This document shows, piece by piece, positions 1 through 5,095 of a stretch of 5,095 nt of DNA; within the stretch, counting starts at the first letter, position 1, and each line of letters begins with the position of its first letter. The position numbers and the translations under genes were made by a program. The notes under the pieces are model-generated. The model was not told where the DNA came from. It saw nothing but the letters and a program-made list of their open reading frames with translations, and made no database searches. Source of the DNA: Allobosea sp. (GTDB lineage: Bacteria > Pseudomonadota > Alphaproteobacteria > Rhizobiales > Beijerinckiaceae); assembly GCA_021732895.1 (NCBI GenBank), contig JAKFWE010000158.1:1-5095 (forward strand), in the 5' to 3' direction.

Positions 1-500
1 AGCTGGATCAGCCCCGCCTTGGCGGCGGCGTAGGGCGCCACCGAGATCGCCACCCGCTCTCCCAGGATGGAAGCGATGTTGACGATCGCGCCGCCGGTCT
101 CCTGCTGCGCCATGATCCGGGCCGCGCCCTGGGCGGCGAAGAAGCAGCCCTTCAGGTTGACGTCGAGATGCGAATCCCATCGCGCCTCGGTGAGATCCAT
201 GGCGCGCTCGGGCTCGGCGATTCCGGCGTTATTGACCAATACGTCGAGCCCTCCCATCGCGGCATGCGCCTGCGCGATCGCTGCCTCGATCGCGGTCACG
301 GACGCCATGTCGATGGCGAGCGGGCTGACCCTGCCTGACAGGTCCTAGCAGTCCCGCGCCAGCGCCTCCAGCCGGTCGAGCCGGCGCGCGGCGGCGCAGA
401 CATGGGCGCCCTTGCCCGCCAGCACCCGCACGAAATGCGCGCCCAGGCCCGACGACGCGCCGGTGACCAGCACACGCTTGCCCTTCAGATCGGAATACAT
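1..500 (-). pseudogene. SDR family NAD(P)-dependent oxidoreductase, interrupted by in-frame TAG and cut by the window edge
   Basis: This is a classical short-chain dehydrogenase/reductase, a cytosolic Rossmann-fold enzyme using NAD(P)(H); its substrate cannot be told. The start is ATG at 500-498, with AGGGG at 510-506 five bases before it. The cofactor motif TGASSGLG is at residues 13-20 and NNAG at 90-93. The full catalytic set is visible: Asn115 (DVNLKG), Ser144, Tyr157 and Lys161 (YAAAK). The frame is continuous from codon 1 to codon 166 at the window edge, except for TAG at 347-345 (codon 52), in the variable stretch after the second strand/helix of the fold. The CAG glutamine codon is one change away. 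Conserved motifs on both sides show the frame is otherwise under normal constraint, so the lesion is recent, a sequencing error, or read through. An internal ATG at 308 would lack the cofactor site. About 80-100 C-terminal residues lie outside the window. The gene follows udgX by 73 bases on the same strand. Family assignment is firm; functional status is not. Confidence 0.85.
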
Positions 501-541
501 GCAGTCCCCTCGCCGCCGGCGCTACGACGTCAGGGGACAAC

Positions 542-572
542 GCGCCGCCCGCAGCGTCAACCGCGGCGGCGC
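542..572 (-). terminator. GC-rich stem-loop just after the udgX stop (weak terminator candidate)
   Basis: The arms GCGCCGCC (542-549) and GGCGGCGC (565-572) are perfect inverted repeats of 8 bp around a 15-base loop. The stem begins two bases after the TGA of the udgX gene as read on the minus strand. No run of T follows on the minus strand, so this is not a classical intrinsic terminator. It could be an attenuating or mRNA-stabilising 3' hairpin, or a chance product of high GC. Confidence 0.3.
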
Positions 573-573
573 C

Positions 574-2049
574 TCATGCGGCGGCGTCTGCTCGCCTCAT
601 GACGGGCGCCAATGCGAGGATGCGCTTCATGTCGGCGAGGAACCGCGCGCTCTCGCGAACCCTCGTGGCCTCGTCGGGCAGGCGCAACAGATAGGACGGA
701 TGCACCGTCGCGATCAGCCGGGCGCCGTCATCGAGCACGAGATCGCGACCGCGCAGCGAGGACAGGGTCGCCGCATGGCCGGTCAGCGCGTGCAGCGCGG
801 TCGCGCCCAGCGACACGATCAGGCGTGGCTTGACGAAATCGCGCTCGAGCCCGAGCCAGAAGCGGCAGGCTTGCACCTCGCCGGCGTCGGGCTTCTGGTG
901 AATCCGGCGCTTGCCGCGCAGCGAGAATTTGAAGTGCTTGACCGCGTTGGTGACATAGGCCCGGCTGCGATCGATCCCGGCGTCGGCGAGCGTCCGGTCG
1001 AACAGGCGGCCGGCCGGCCCGACGAAAGGCCGGCCGGCGAGATCCTCGTGATCGCCGGGCTGCTCGCCGACGAACATCACCGGGGCGTCGAGCGGTCCCT
1101 CGCCGAAGACGGTCTGCGTCGCGTGCCGGCACAGGCCGCAGCGGGCGCAGTCGCGCGCGGCGGCGGCGGCCTCGACGAGGCTCCGAGGGAGCGTGTCGAG
1201 GGGCGTCGGTTCCTGCACGGGATGACGCCGGGTCTGCCGCACATGTCGCTCGGGGGCCGGTGTCGGATCGTTCATGATCATCTCCCGCGCGCGCCGCGGC
1301 GCCCCCGCGATCAGGGGAGAAATCAACCCGGCCTCCGGCAGGTTGCGCCAGTACTTCATCGGCATCTCGGCTTTCATCGCCTTGATCTTGAGCCGGGCCG
1401 GATTGAAAATGTTGGTGTAGTAGGTTCGCCAATGGACCTCGATCGCGTCGCCGTCGGGCGCGTCGGCCCTGGTCGCGCCGGCCGCGAGATGCAGCGTCGC
1501 GCCGTCCCAATGTAGCGAGCGCGACGGCGTCAGGATCGACCAGCGCATCGACGAGAAGCGCTTCACGAAGAACGACGCGACGCGCTCGACGATGAAATGC
1601 TCCGGCTCGAACCAGGCGACGAAGGCCTCCGCGCCCGTCTCGTCGCGCACCTCGCGAAAGCGCACGAACGCCGTCATCTTGTGCAGGTCGCGCCGCACCG
1701 CTCGCGCCATCGCCTCGGCGCGATGCACGTCGGGATCGGTCGCGACCCGAAACAGATGCGGATCGTCCTGCAGCCGCAGCAGCAGGCGATAGAGCAGGCC
1801 GAAGCGCTCCGGATCGCTGTGACAGATCGCTTGAGCGGCGAGGTCGATGAACCCGCGCGGCACGTTGAGCGTCCGCGCCGGCGCATCTGCTTCGACACTG
1901 TCGTCAGCCCCGGCCCCGAACAGGTCGCCGTCGTCGCCGCCCACCTGCCAGAGAATGTCCTCCGGCCGGACCCGCGCCGCCGCGAGGGCCCGCGCCCGCA
2001 CGCGCCACGCGCCGAAATCCGCAGGCTGCGCGAGCCGGACGGTGCGCAT
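574..2049 (-). CDS. udgX: UdgX family uracil-DNA binding protein with N-terminal DUF4130/TIGR03915 domain
   Basis: This is a two-domain, probably cytosolic DNA-repair protein of 491 residues. Residues about 2-250 match the DUF4130 (TIGR03915) type, a domain of unknown function typically linked to this repair cassette. Signs of it are the stretch around HWRTYYTNIFNPARLKIKAM and the MPMKYWRNLPE segment. Residues about 290-480 form a uracil-DNA glycosylase superfamily domain of the UdgX type: GEQPGD at 328-333, NAVKHFKF at 368-375, the diagnostic KRRIH loop at 380-384, and HPSYLLR at 450-456. In mycobacterial UdgX the histidine of this loop bonds covalently to the abasic site left when uracil is removed; the equivalent here is His384. 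Cys301, Cys304 and Cys395 are candidate iron-sulfur ligands, as family members carry a 4Fe-4S cluster. The chosen ATG (2049-2047) shares one base with the upstream stop (TGATG), implying translational coupling. A GTG at 2052 adding one residue is the alternative. No strong Shine-Dalgarno is seen. The last gene of a two-gene operon. Confidence 0.9.
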   Translation of the reverse strand: MRTVRLAQPADFGAWRVRARALAAARVRPEDILWQVGGDDGDLFGAGADDSVEADAPARTLNVPRGFIDLAAQAICHSDPERFGLLYRLLLRLQDDPHLFRVATDPDVHRAEAMARAVRRDLHKMTAFVRFREVRDETGAEAFVAWFEPEHFIVERVASFFVKRFSSMRWSILTPSRSLHWDGATLHLAAGATRADAPDGDAIEVHWRTYYTNIFNPARLKIKAMKAEMPMKYWRNLPEAGLISPLIAGAPRRAREMIMNDPTPAPERHVRQTRRHPVQEPTPLDTLPRSLVEAAAAARDCARCGLCRHATQTVFGEGPLDAPVMFVGEQPGDHEDLAGRPFVGPAGRLFDRTLADAGIDRSRAYVTNAVKHFKFSLRGKRRIHQKPDAGEVQACRFWLGLERDFVKPRLIVSLGATALHALTGHAATLSSLRGRDLVLDDGARLIATVHPSYLLRLPDEATRVRESARFLADMKRILALAPVMRRADAAA

Positions 2050-3290
2050 CACAACAGCGCCAGTTGCTGCGGCCGGGGCGCGAACCGCTGGCGCAGCCGG
2101 TCAGCGTCCAGCGCCGCGCCCGGCCGCCAACCCTCGGCGACGATGAAATGGCGCAGCGTCGAAAGCGACCGCGCCAGCCTGCCGACATCCTCCAGCCGCA
2201 GCCGGCGGAAGCGCCGGGTCTCGAGGATGCGCTTGACGCTGCGCGCGCCCAGCCCCGGCACGCGCAGCAGCGTCTCGCGGTCGGCCCGGTTGACGTCGAC
2301 CGGAAAGCGCCCGCGATGGCGCAGCGCCCAGGCGAGCTTGGGGTCGATGTCGAGGTCGAGCATGTCGCCGGATTGCGCGTCGAGAATTTCTTCGACCTCG
2401 AAACCATAGAACCGGGTCAGCCAGTCGGCCTGGTAGAGCCTGTGCTCGCGCATCAGCGGCGGCTCGCTCAGCGGCAGATGCCGGGACGAATCCGGGATCG
2501 GGCTGAAGGCCGAGTAGTAGACCCGCTTCAGACCGAAGGCGCCGTATAGCTGCGCGCTCCGGTCGAGGATGGCGGCGTCGCTGGCGCCGTCCGCCCCGAC
2601 GATCATCTGCGTGCTCTGGCCCGCCGGCGCGAAGCTCGGCGCCTTGCGTGACGTTCGGCGGGCCTCCCGACTCTCCTCGATGCCGAGCCGCAGCCTGCCC
2701 ATCGCCGCGCCGATCTCGGGCGCGCGCTTCTCAGGCGCGAAGCGCTTGAGCGAGACCTCGCTCGGCAACTCGACATTGATCGAGACGCGGTCGGCGAAGA
2801 GGCCTGCCCGGGCGACGAGGTCGGGGCTGGCGCTCGGAATGAGCTTGAGATGGATGTATCCGCGAAATCCGTGATCGACCCGCAGGCTCTCGGCGACGCG
2901 CACCATTTCCGCCATCGTATAGTCTGGCGAGCGGATGATGCCCGACGACAGGAACAGGCCCTCGATGTAATTGCGCTTGTAGAAGTTCAGCGTGAGATCG
3001 ACGACCTCCTCGACCGAGAACCGCGCGCGCCGCACGTTGCTGGACGAGCGATTGATGCAGAAGACGCAGTCATAGCTGCAGAAATTCGTCAGCAGGATCT
3101 TGAGCAGCGAGATGCAGCGGCCGTCGGGCGCATAAGAGTGGCAGATGCCCGAGCCTGTGGTCGAGCCGATGCCCTTGCCGCCGAGCGAATCGCGTTTCGT
3201 CGTCGCGCTCGACGCGCAGGATGCGTCGTATTTCGCGGCGTCGCTGAGGATCGCGAGTTTCTCGATCGTGCCAAGCTGGGCCAAGGCCAC
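2049..3290 (-). CDS. Putative DNA modification/repair radical SAM protein (TIGR03916-like, UDG-linked)
   Basis: This is a radical S-adenosylmethionine protein of 413 residues. The 4Fe-4S/SAM motif CSYDCVFC (CxxxCxxC) has cysteines at residues 71, 75 and 78. The preceding ISLLKILLTNF and the following LFLSSGIIRSPDYT and INVELPSE segments fit the radical SAM barrel as found in the family encoded next to UDG genes. Residues about 331-357 form a helix-hairpin-helix region (DVNRADRETLLRVPGLGARS), a fold that binds DNA backbone. Conserved N-terminal cysteines at 25, 50 and 59 may serve further metal binding. The reaction is not known to me; a role in DNA lesion or base processing is inferred from the HhH region and the neighbour. 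Its stop overlaps the udgX start, so the two are co-translated. The start shown is GTG (3290-3288), but GGAG at 3295-3292 is only one base from it and seven bases from an in-frame TTG at 3284, which may be the real start (411 residues). A LexA-type box lies just upstream. Confidence 0.88.
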   Translation of the reverse strand: MALAQLGTIEKLAILSDAAKYDASCASSATTKRDSLGGKGIGSTTGSGICHSYAPDGRCISLLKILLTNFCSYDCVFCINRSSSNVRRARFSVEEVVDLTLNFYKRNYIEGLFLSSGIIRSPDYTMAEMVRVAESLRVDHGFRGYIHLKLIPSASPDLVARAGLFADRVSINVELPSEVSLKRFAPEKRAPEIGAAMGRLRLGIEESREARRTSRKAPSFAPAGQSTQMIVGADGASDAAILDRSAQLYGAFGLKRVYYSAFSPIPDSSRHLPLSEPPLMREHRLYQADWLTRFYGFEVEEILDAQSGDMLDLDIDPKLAWALRHRGRFPVDVNRADRETLLRVPGLGARSVKRILETRRFRRLRLEDVGRLARSLSTLRHFIVAEGWRPGAALDADRLRQRFAPRPQQLALL

Positions 3291-3291
3291 A

Positions 3292-3295
3292 CTCC
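3292..3295 (-). promoter_or_regulatory. Shine-Dalgarno GGAG favouring the TTG start of the radical SAM gene
   Basis: GGAG (minus strand, 3295-3292) is separated by seven bases from the TTG at 3284-3282 but by only one base from the GTG at 3290. Usual spacing is about 5-9 bases, so this site argues for initiation at TTG, two codons inside the longest frame. Confidence 0.45.
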
Positions 3296-3297
3296 AT

Positions 3298-3312
3298 GTT
3301 CATGTTATGTTC
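3298..3312 (-). promoter_or_regulatory. LexA (SOS) box, GTTC-N7-GTTC
   Basis: The plus strand reads GTTCATGTTATGTTC, an exact match to the direct-repeat operator GTTC-N7-GTTC recognised by LexA in Alphaproteobacteria (GAAC-N7-GAAC on the strand of the radical SAM gene). The repeat extends by two bases to ATGTTC at 3296-3301 and 3307-3312, an 11-base period. It sits 7 bases before the GTG and 13 before the TTG candidate start of the radical SAM gene, where a bound repressor would block promoter or transcript start. It is 121 bases upstream of the divergent small membrane protein and might affect it too. The AT-rich spacer contains CATAAC (3309-3304, minus strand), a possible -10 element, but no convincing -35 is visible. 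Confidence 0.75.
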
Positions 3313-3422
3313 GATGACTAACATGCGCCGCGCGACGGCGCCACCCGACGCCCCGGACGAATCGTCGCGGCGACGGCGGAACCCGCCGCGGGGGCCGGCG
3401 TTGACGGCACAGGTTCGGCAAT

Positions 3423-3427
3423 GGAGG
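3423..3427 (+). promoter_or_regulatory. Strong ribosome binding site for the 64-residue membrane protein
   Basis: GGAGG at 3423-3427 precedes ATG 3434 by six bases. This decides the start. The frame stays open upstream to an ATG at 3296, but those 46 codons are arginine/proline-rich with no hydrophobic character, and the longer start would lie inside the operator region. Confidence 0.75.
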
Positions 3428-3433
3428 AACGAC

Positions 3434-3628
3434 ATGTTCCGGCTTCTCTTGATCGTCGCGGTGCTCCTGATCGGCTACGACGCCGTCGTGCATCAGGGCG
3501 CCTACACCCGCAACGCCTGGGCGAGCGTCGTCGGCGTCACAAACTCGGCCGTCAGCAACGCCAGGCAGTTCGGCGAGGGCGTCCGCGAGGAGCGCCCGGC
3601 GCAGGAGACGCGCACGCAGGTCAACTGA
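3434..3628 (+). CDS. Small single-pass membrane protein, hypothetical (64 aa)
   Basis: I do not recognise a named family. The product is 64 residues: Met-Phe-Arg, then a hydrophobic helix LLLIVAVLLIGY at about residues 4-15, then a polar tail rich in Asn, Arg, Glu and Gln (residues about 25-64). This suits a small inner-membrane protein, or a secreted protein with an uncleaved signal anchor; no lipobox or signal peptidase site is clear. The start is chosen for the GGAGG six bases upstream. The gene is divergent from the SOS-boxed radical SAM/udgX operon and is followed 20 bases later by a strong intrinsic terminator, so it is a monocistronic unit with defined ends, which supports it being real. 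No good sigma-70 promoter was seen: TTGACG at 3401-3406 lacks a matching -10 at proper spacing. Control by the shared LexA box is possible but the distance is long. Confidence 0.75.
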   Translation: MFRLLLIVAVLLIGYDAVVHQGAYTRNAWASVVGVTNSAVSNARQFGEGVREERPAQETRTQVN

Positions 3629-3648
3629 GCGCGCGCCCCCGCGACCCG

Positions 3649-3679
3649 AGCCGGCGGGAGCACCTCCCGCCGGCTTTTT
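3649..3679 (+). terminator. Rho-independent terminator after the small membrane protein gene
   Basis: GCCGGCGGGAG (3650-3660) pairs perfectly with CTCCCGCCGGC (3664-3674) around a 3-base CAC loop, extended by one A-T pair, and is followed by TTTTT (3675-3679). Polarity is plus-strand only, since no T run follows on the minus strand. It starts 21 bases after the TGA at 3626-3628 and separates that gene from glgP. Confidence 0.93.
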
Positions 3680-3726
3680 CGCGGCTGGCGACGGGGCGGT
3701 ACGCAGCGAGGAAACATCGGCCCCGA

Positions 3727-3742
3727 CCAGCCTTTCGGCTGG
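3727..3742 (+). repeat. Short perfect hairpin in the glgP leader
   Basis: CCAGCC (3727-3732) and GGCTGG (3737-3742) flank a TTTC tetraloop, 21 bases before the glgP ATG. It could influence translation or mRNA stability of glgP, whose Shine-Dalgarno is weak. A 6-bp palindrome in GC-rich DNA may also arise by chance. No T run follows, so it is not a terminator. Confidence 0.35.
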
Positions 3743-3763
3743 ACAGGGCGTGGCGATGCCGTG

Positions 3764-5095
3764 ATGCTCGCGCCAGCGAAACGGACGGGATTCAGGCGCT
3801 TGAACGATATTGGTTCGCCGGCTCAGGCCGAAAACACGGCGTTGCACGCCGAATTGGTCGCGACTCTCAAGGAGCAGATCGTCGCCAAGCTGACCTATTC
3901 GCTCGGCAAGAACCCTGCCGTCGCCCAGCCGCATGACTGGCTCACCGCCGGCATTCTCGCGTCGCGCGACCGCATCGTCGATGTCTGGCATCGCGCGACC
4001 CGCGAGAGCTACGAGACCGGGCGCAAGCGGGTCTATTATCTCTCGCTCGAATTCCTGATCGGTCGCTCCTTCGCCGATGCGCTCAACAATCTCGGCCTCA
4101 CCGGCGCGATGGCGCAGGCGATGGCGGAGCTCGGCGTCGATCTTGCGGCGATCGAGACGATCGAGCCCGACGCCGCCCTCGGCAATGGCGGGCTCGGCCG
4201 GCTCGCCGCCTGCTACATGGAGGCGATGGCCTCGACCGGCGTGCCGGCGCTGGGCTACGGCATCCGTTACGACCACGGCCTGTTCAAGCAGCGCATCGAG
4301 GCCGGCAAGCAGGTCGAGACGCCCGAGGACTGGCTGTCCTTCCGCAATCCCTGGGAGTTCGAGCGCCGCGAGAGCGCCTACAAGATCGGCTTCGGAGGCG
4401 CGGTCTCGGCCGCCGAAAAACCGGATCAGGTCGTCTGGACGCCGGAAGAGAGCGTCTTCGCCGTGGCCTACGACACGCCGATCATCGGCTGGCGCGGCCG
4501 CGACGCCTCGACCTTGCGCCTCTGGCGGGCGCGGGCGCTGCACCCGCTCTCGCTCGACGCCTTCAACCAGGGCGACATCGTCGGGGCGGTGGCCGAGCGC
4601 AGCCGCGCCGAGGCGATTTCGCGGGTGCTCTACCCCAACGATACGACGCCGGCCGGGCAGGAACTGCGCCTGCGGCAGGAATTCTTCTTCACATCCGCCT
4701 CGCTGCAGGACCTCGTGCGCCGGCATTATCGCCAGTTCGGCACGCTGACGAACCTGCCCGACAAGGTCGCGATCCAGCTCAACGACACCCATCCTGCGCT
4801 GGCCGTGGCCGAGATGATGCGGATCCTGATGGACGAGCACGGCCTGCCCTGGGAAGAGGCCTGGCCGCTGACCAACGGCGCTATCTCCTACACCAACCAC
4901 ACCCTGCTGCCCGAGGCGCTGGAGACCTGGCCGGTCGCGCTCATGGAGCGGCTGCTGCCGCGTCACATGCAGATCATCTTCAGCATCAACGCCCGCTTCC
5001 TCGACGGCGTGCGCCGCGCGGCCGGCGGCGAGAGCGTCGATCTGGCGCGCATTTCGATCATCGACGAGCATCATGGCCGCCGGGTGCGCATGGCC
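3764..5095 (+). CDS. glgP: Glycogen/starch/alpha-glucan phosphorylase, N-terminal part (cut by window edge)
   Basis: Glycogen phosphorylase releases glucose-1-phosphate from the non-reducing ends of glycogen using phosphate and pyridoxal phosphate, in the cytosol. The visible 444 residues are about the first half of the usual 800-840. Family landmarks in order: VYYLSLEFLIGRS (90-102), ALGNGGLGRLAAC (138-150), GYGIRYDHGLFKQ (164-176), FRNPWE (193-198), QLNDTHPAL (338-346, with the conserved active-site-region His343) and SYTNHTLLPEALE (375-387). The PLP-binding lysine lies in the missing C-terminal half. The start is uncertain. The frame is open from 3629, and candidates are GTG 3761, ATG 3764 (chosen) and TTG 3800, none with a good Shine-Dalgarno. 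ATG 3764 gives a plausible N-terminus about 40 residues before the conserved KLTYSLGK segment. The preceding terminator implies an own promoter in 3680-3760, though none is recognisable. In many alphaproteobacteria glgP leads a glg cluster (glgB, glgC, glgA), which may continue beyond the window. Confidence 0.95.
   Translation, partial: MLAPAKRTGFRRLNDIGSPAQAENTALHAELVATLKEQIVAKLTYSLGKNPAVAQPHDWLTAGILASRDRIVDVWHRATRESYETGRKRVYYLSLEFLIGRSFADALNNLGLTGAMAQAMAELGVDLAAIETIEPDAALGNGGLGRLAACYMEAMASTGVPALGYGIRYDHGLFKQRIEAGKQVETPEDWLSFRNPWEFERRESAYKIGFGGAVSAAEKPDQVVWTPEESVFAVAYDTPIIGWRGRDASTLRLWRARALHPLSLDAFNQGDIVGAVAERSRAEAISRVLYPNDTTPAGQELRLRQEFFFTSASLQDLVRRHYRQFGTLTNLPDKVAIQLNDTHPALAVAEMMRILMDEHGLPWEEAWPLTNGAISYTNHTLLPEALETWPVALMERLLPRHMQIIFSINARFLDGVRRAAGGESVDLARISIIDEHHGRRVRMA

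Noticed and set aside
229..540. A 103-codon minus-strand open frame overlapping the SDR gene.
   Set aside because: It is out of frame with the SDR motifs and lacks any recognisable feature. It is open there only because the real frame is interrupted by TAG.
555..560. TTGACG (minus strand) as a -35 element for the SDR gene.
   Set aside because: The sequence at the -10 position is TCCCCT, which does not resemble a promoter element. The hexamer also falls inside the GC-rich stem-loop.
412..1515. A 367-codon plus-strand open frame opposite udgX.
   Set aside because: It has no recognisable motifs and is antisense to strongly conserved UdgX and DUF4130 sequence. It also begins inside the SDR gene.
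1597..2409. A 270-codon plus-strand open frame spanning the udgX/radical SAM junction.
   Set aside because: It is antisense to two conserved coding regions and is arginine/serine-rich without motifs; a shadow frame.
3401..3423. TTGACG at 3401-3406 as a -35 element for the small membrane protein gene.
   Set aside because: No acceptable -10 lies 16-18 bases downstream, and the transcript would begin at or after the ribosome binding site.
3413..3430. Inverted GTTC...GAAC pair near the small membrane gene as a second LexA site.
   Set aside because: Alphaproteobacterial LexA uses a direct repeat with 7-base spacing. This is an inverted pair with 10-base spacing that overlaps the ribosome binding site, and is best explained by chance.
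3296..3433. N-terminal extension of the small membrane protein to the upstream ATG at 3296.
   Set aside because: The extension would start inside the LexA box, is Arg/Pro-rich without domain character and has no ribosome binding site, whereas ATG 3434 has GGAGG six bases upstream.
3305..5074. A 589-codon open frame on the minus strand opposite glgP and the small membrane gene.
   Set aside because: Its translation is low-complexity and rich in Arg, Ala, Gly and Asp with no family motif, while the plus strand of the same region encodes conserved glycogen phosphorylase. It is a high-GC shadow frame.

Overview
The window is GC-rich throughout. Its intergenic gaps are short, its codons strongly favour G or C at the third position, and it carries a GTTC-N7-GTTC LexA-type operator. 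Together these point to a chromosomal segment of an alphaproteobacterium, most likely in the Hyphomicrobiales (Rhizobiales). The genus cannot be fixed from the sequence alone. No tRNA, rRNA, CRISPR array, insertion sequence or prophage gene was seen.

Layout. Positions 1-500 (minus strand) hold the first two thirds of a short-chain dehydrogenase/reductase (SDR). Its frame is intact except for one in-frame TAG at codon 52, so it looks like a fresh point-mutation pseudogene, a sequencing error or a recoded gene. Upstream of it on the same strand is a tightly coupled two-gene DNA-repair cassette. Its first gene (2049-3290) encodes a radical SAM protein with a C-terminal helix-hairpin-helix region. 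Its second gene (574-2049) encodes a fusion of a DUF4130/TIGR03915-type domain with a UdgX-type uracil-DNA glycosylase carrying the KRRIH loop. The two genes meet at a TGATG stop/start overlap. A perfect GTTC-N7-GTTC box lies immediately in front of the cassette at 3298-3312, so SOS (LexA) control is likely.

Divergently, on the plus strand, a small gene (3434-3628) encodes a 64-residue protein with one membrane segment. It has a strong ribosome binding site and is closed by a textbook intrinsic terminator (3649-3679). Beyond the terminator begins a glycogen phosphorylase gene (glgP, 3764 to the window edge), present here as its N-terminal 444 residues.

How the parts fit. The radical SAM/UdgX pair is the most interesting part. 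UdgX is known to bond covalently to uracil-containing DNA, while the chemistry of its radical SAM partner is, to my knowledge, undefined. The operator, the translational coupling and the DNA-binding motif in the radical SAM protein suggest a damage-induced module acting on DNA. The SDR and glgP appear to be unrelated metabolic neighbours.
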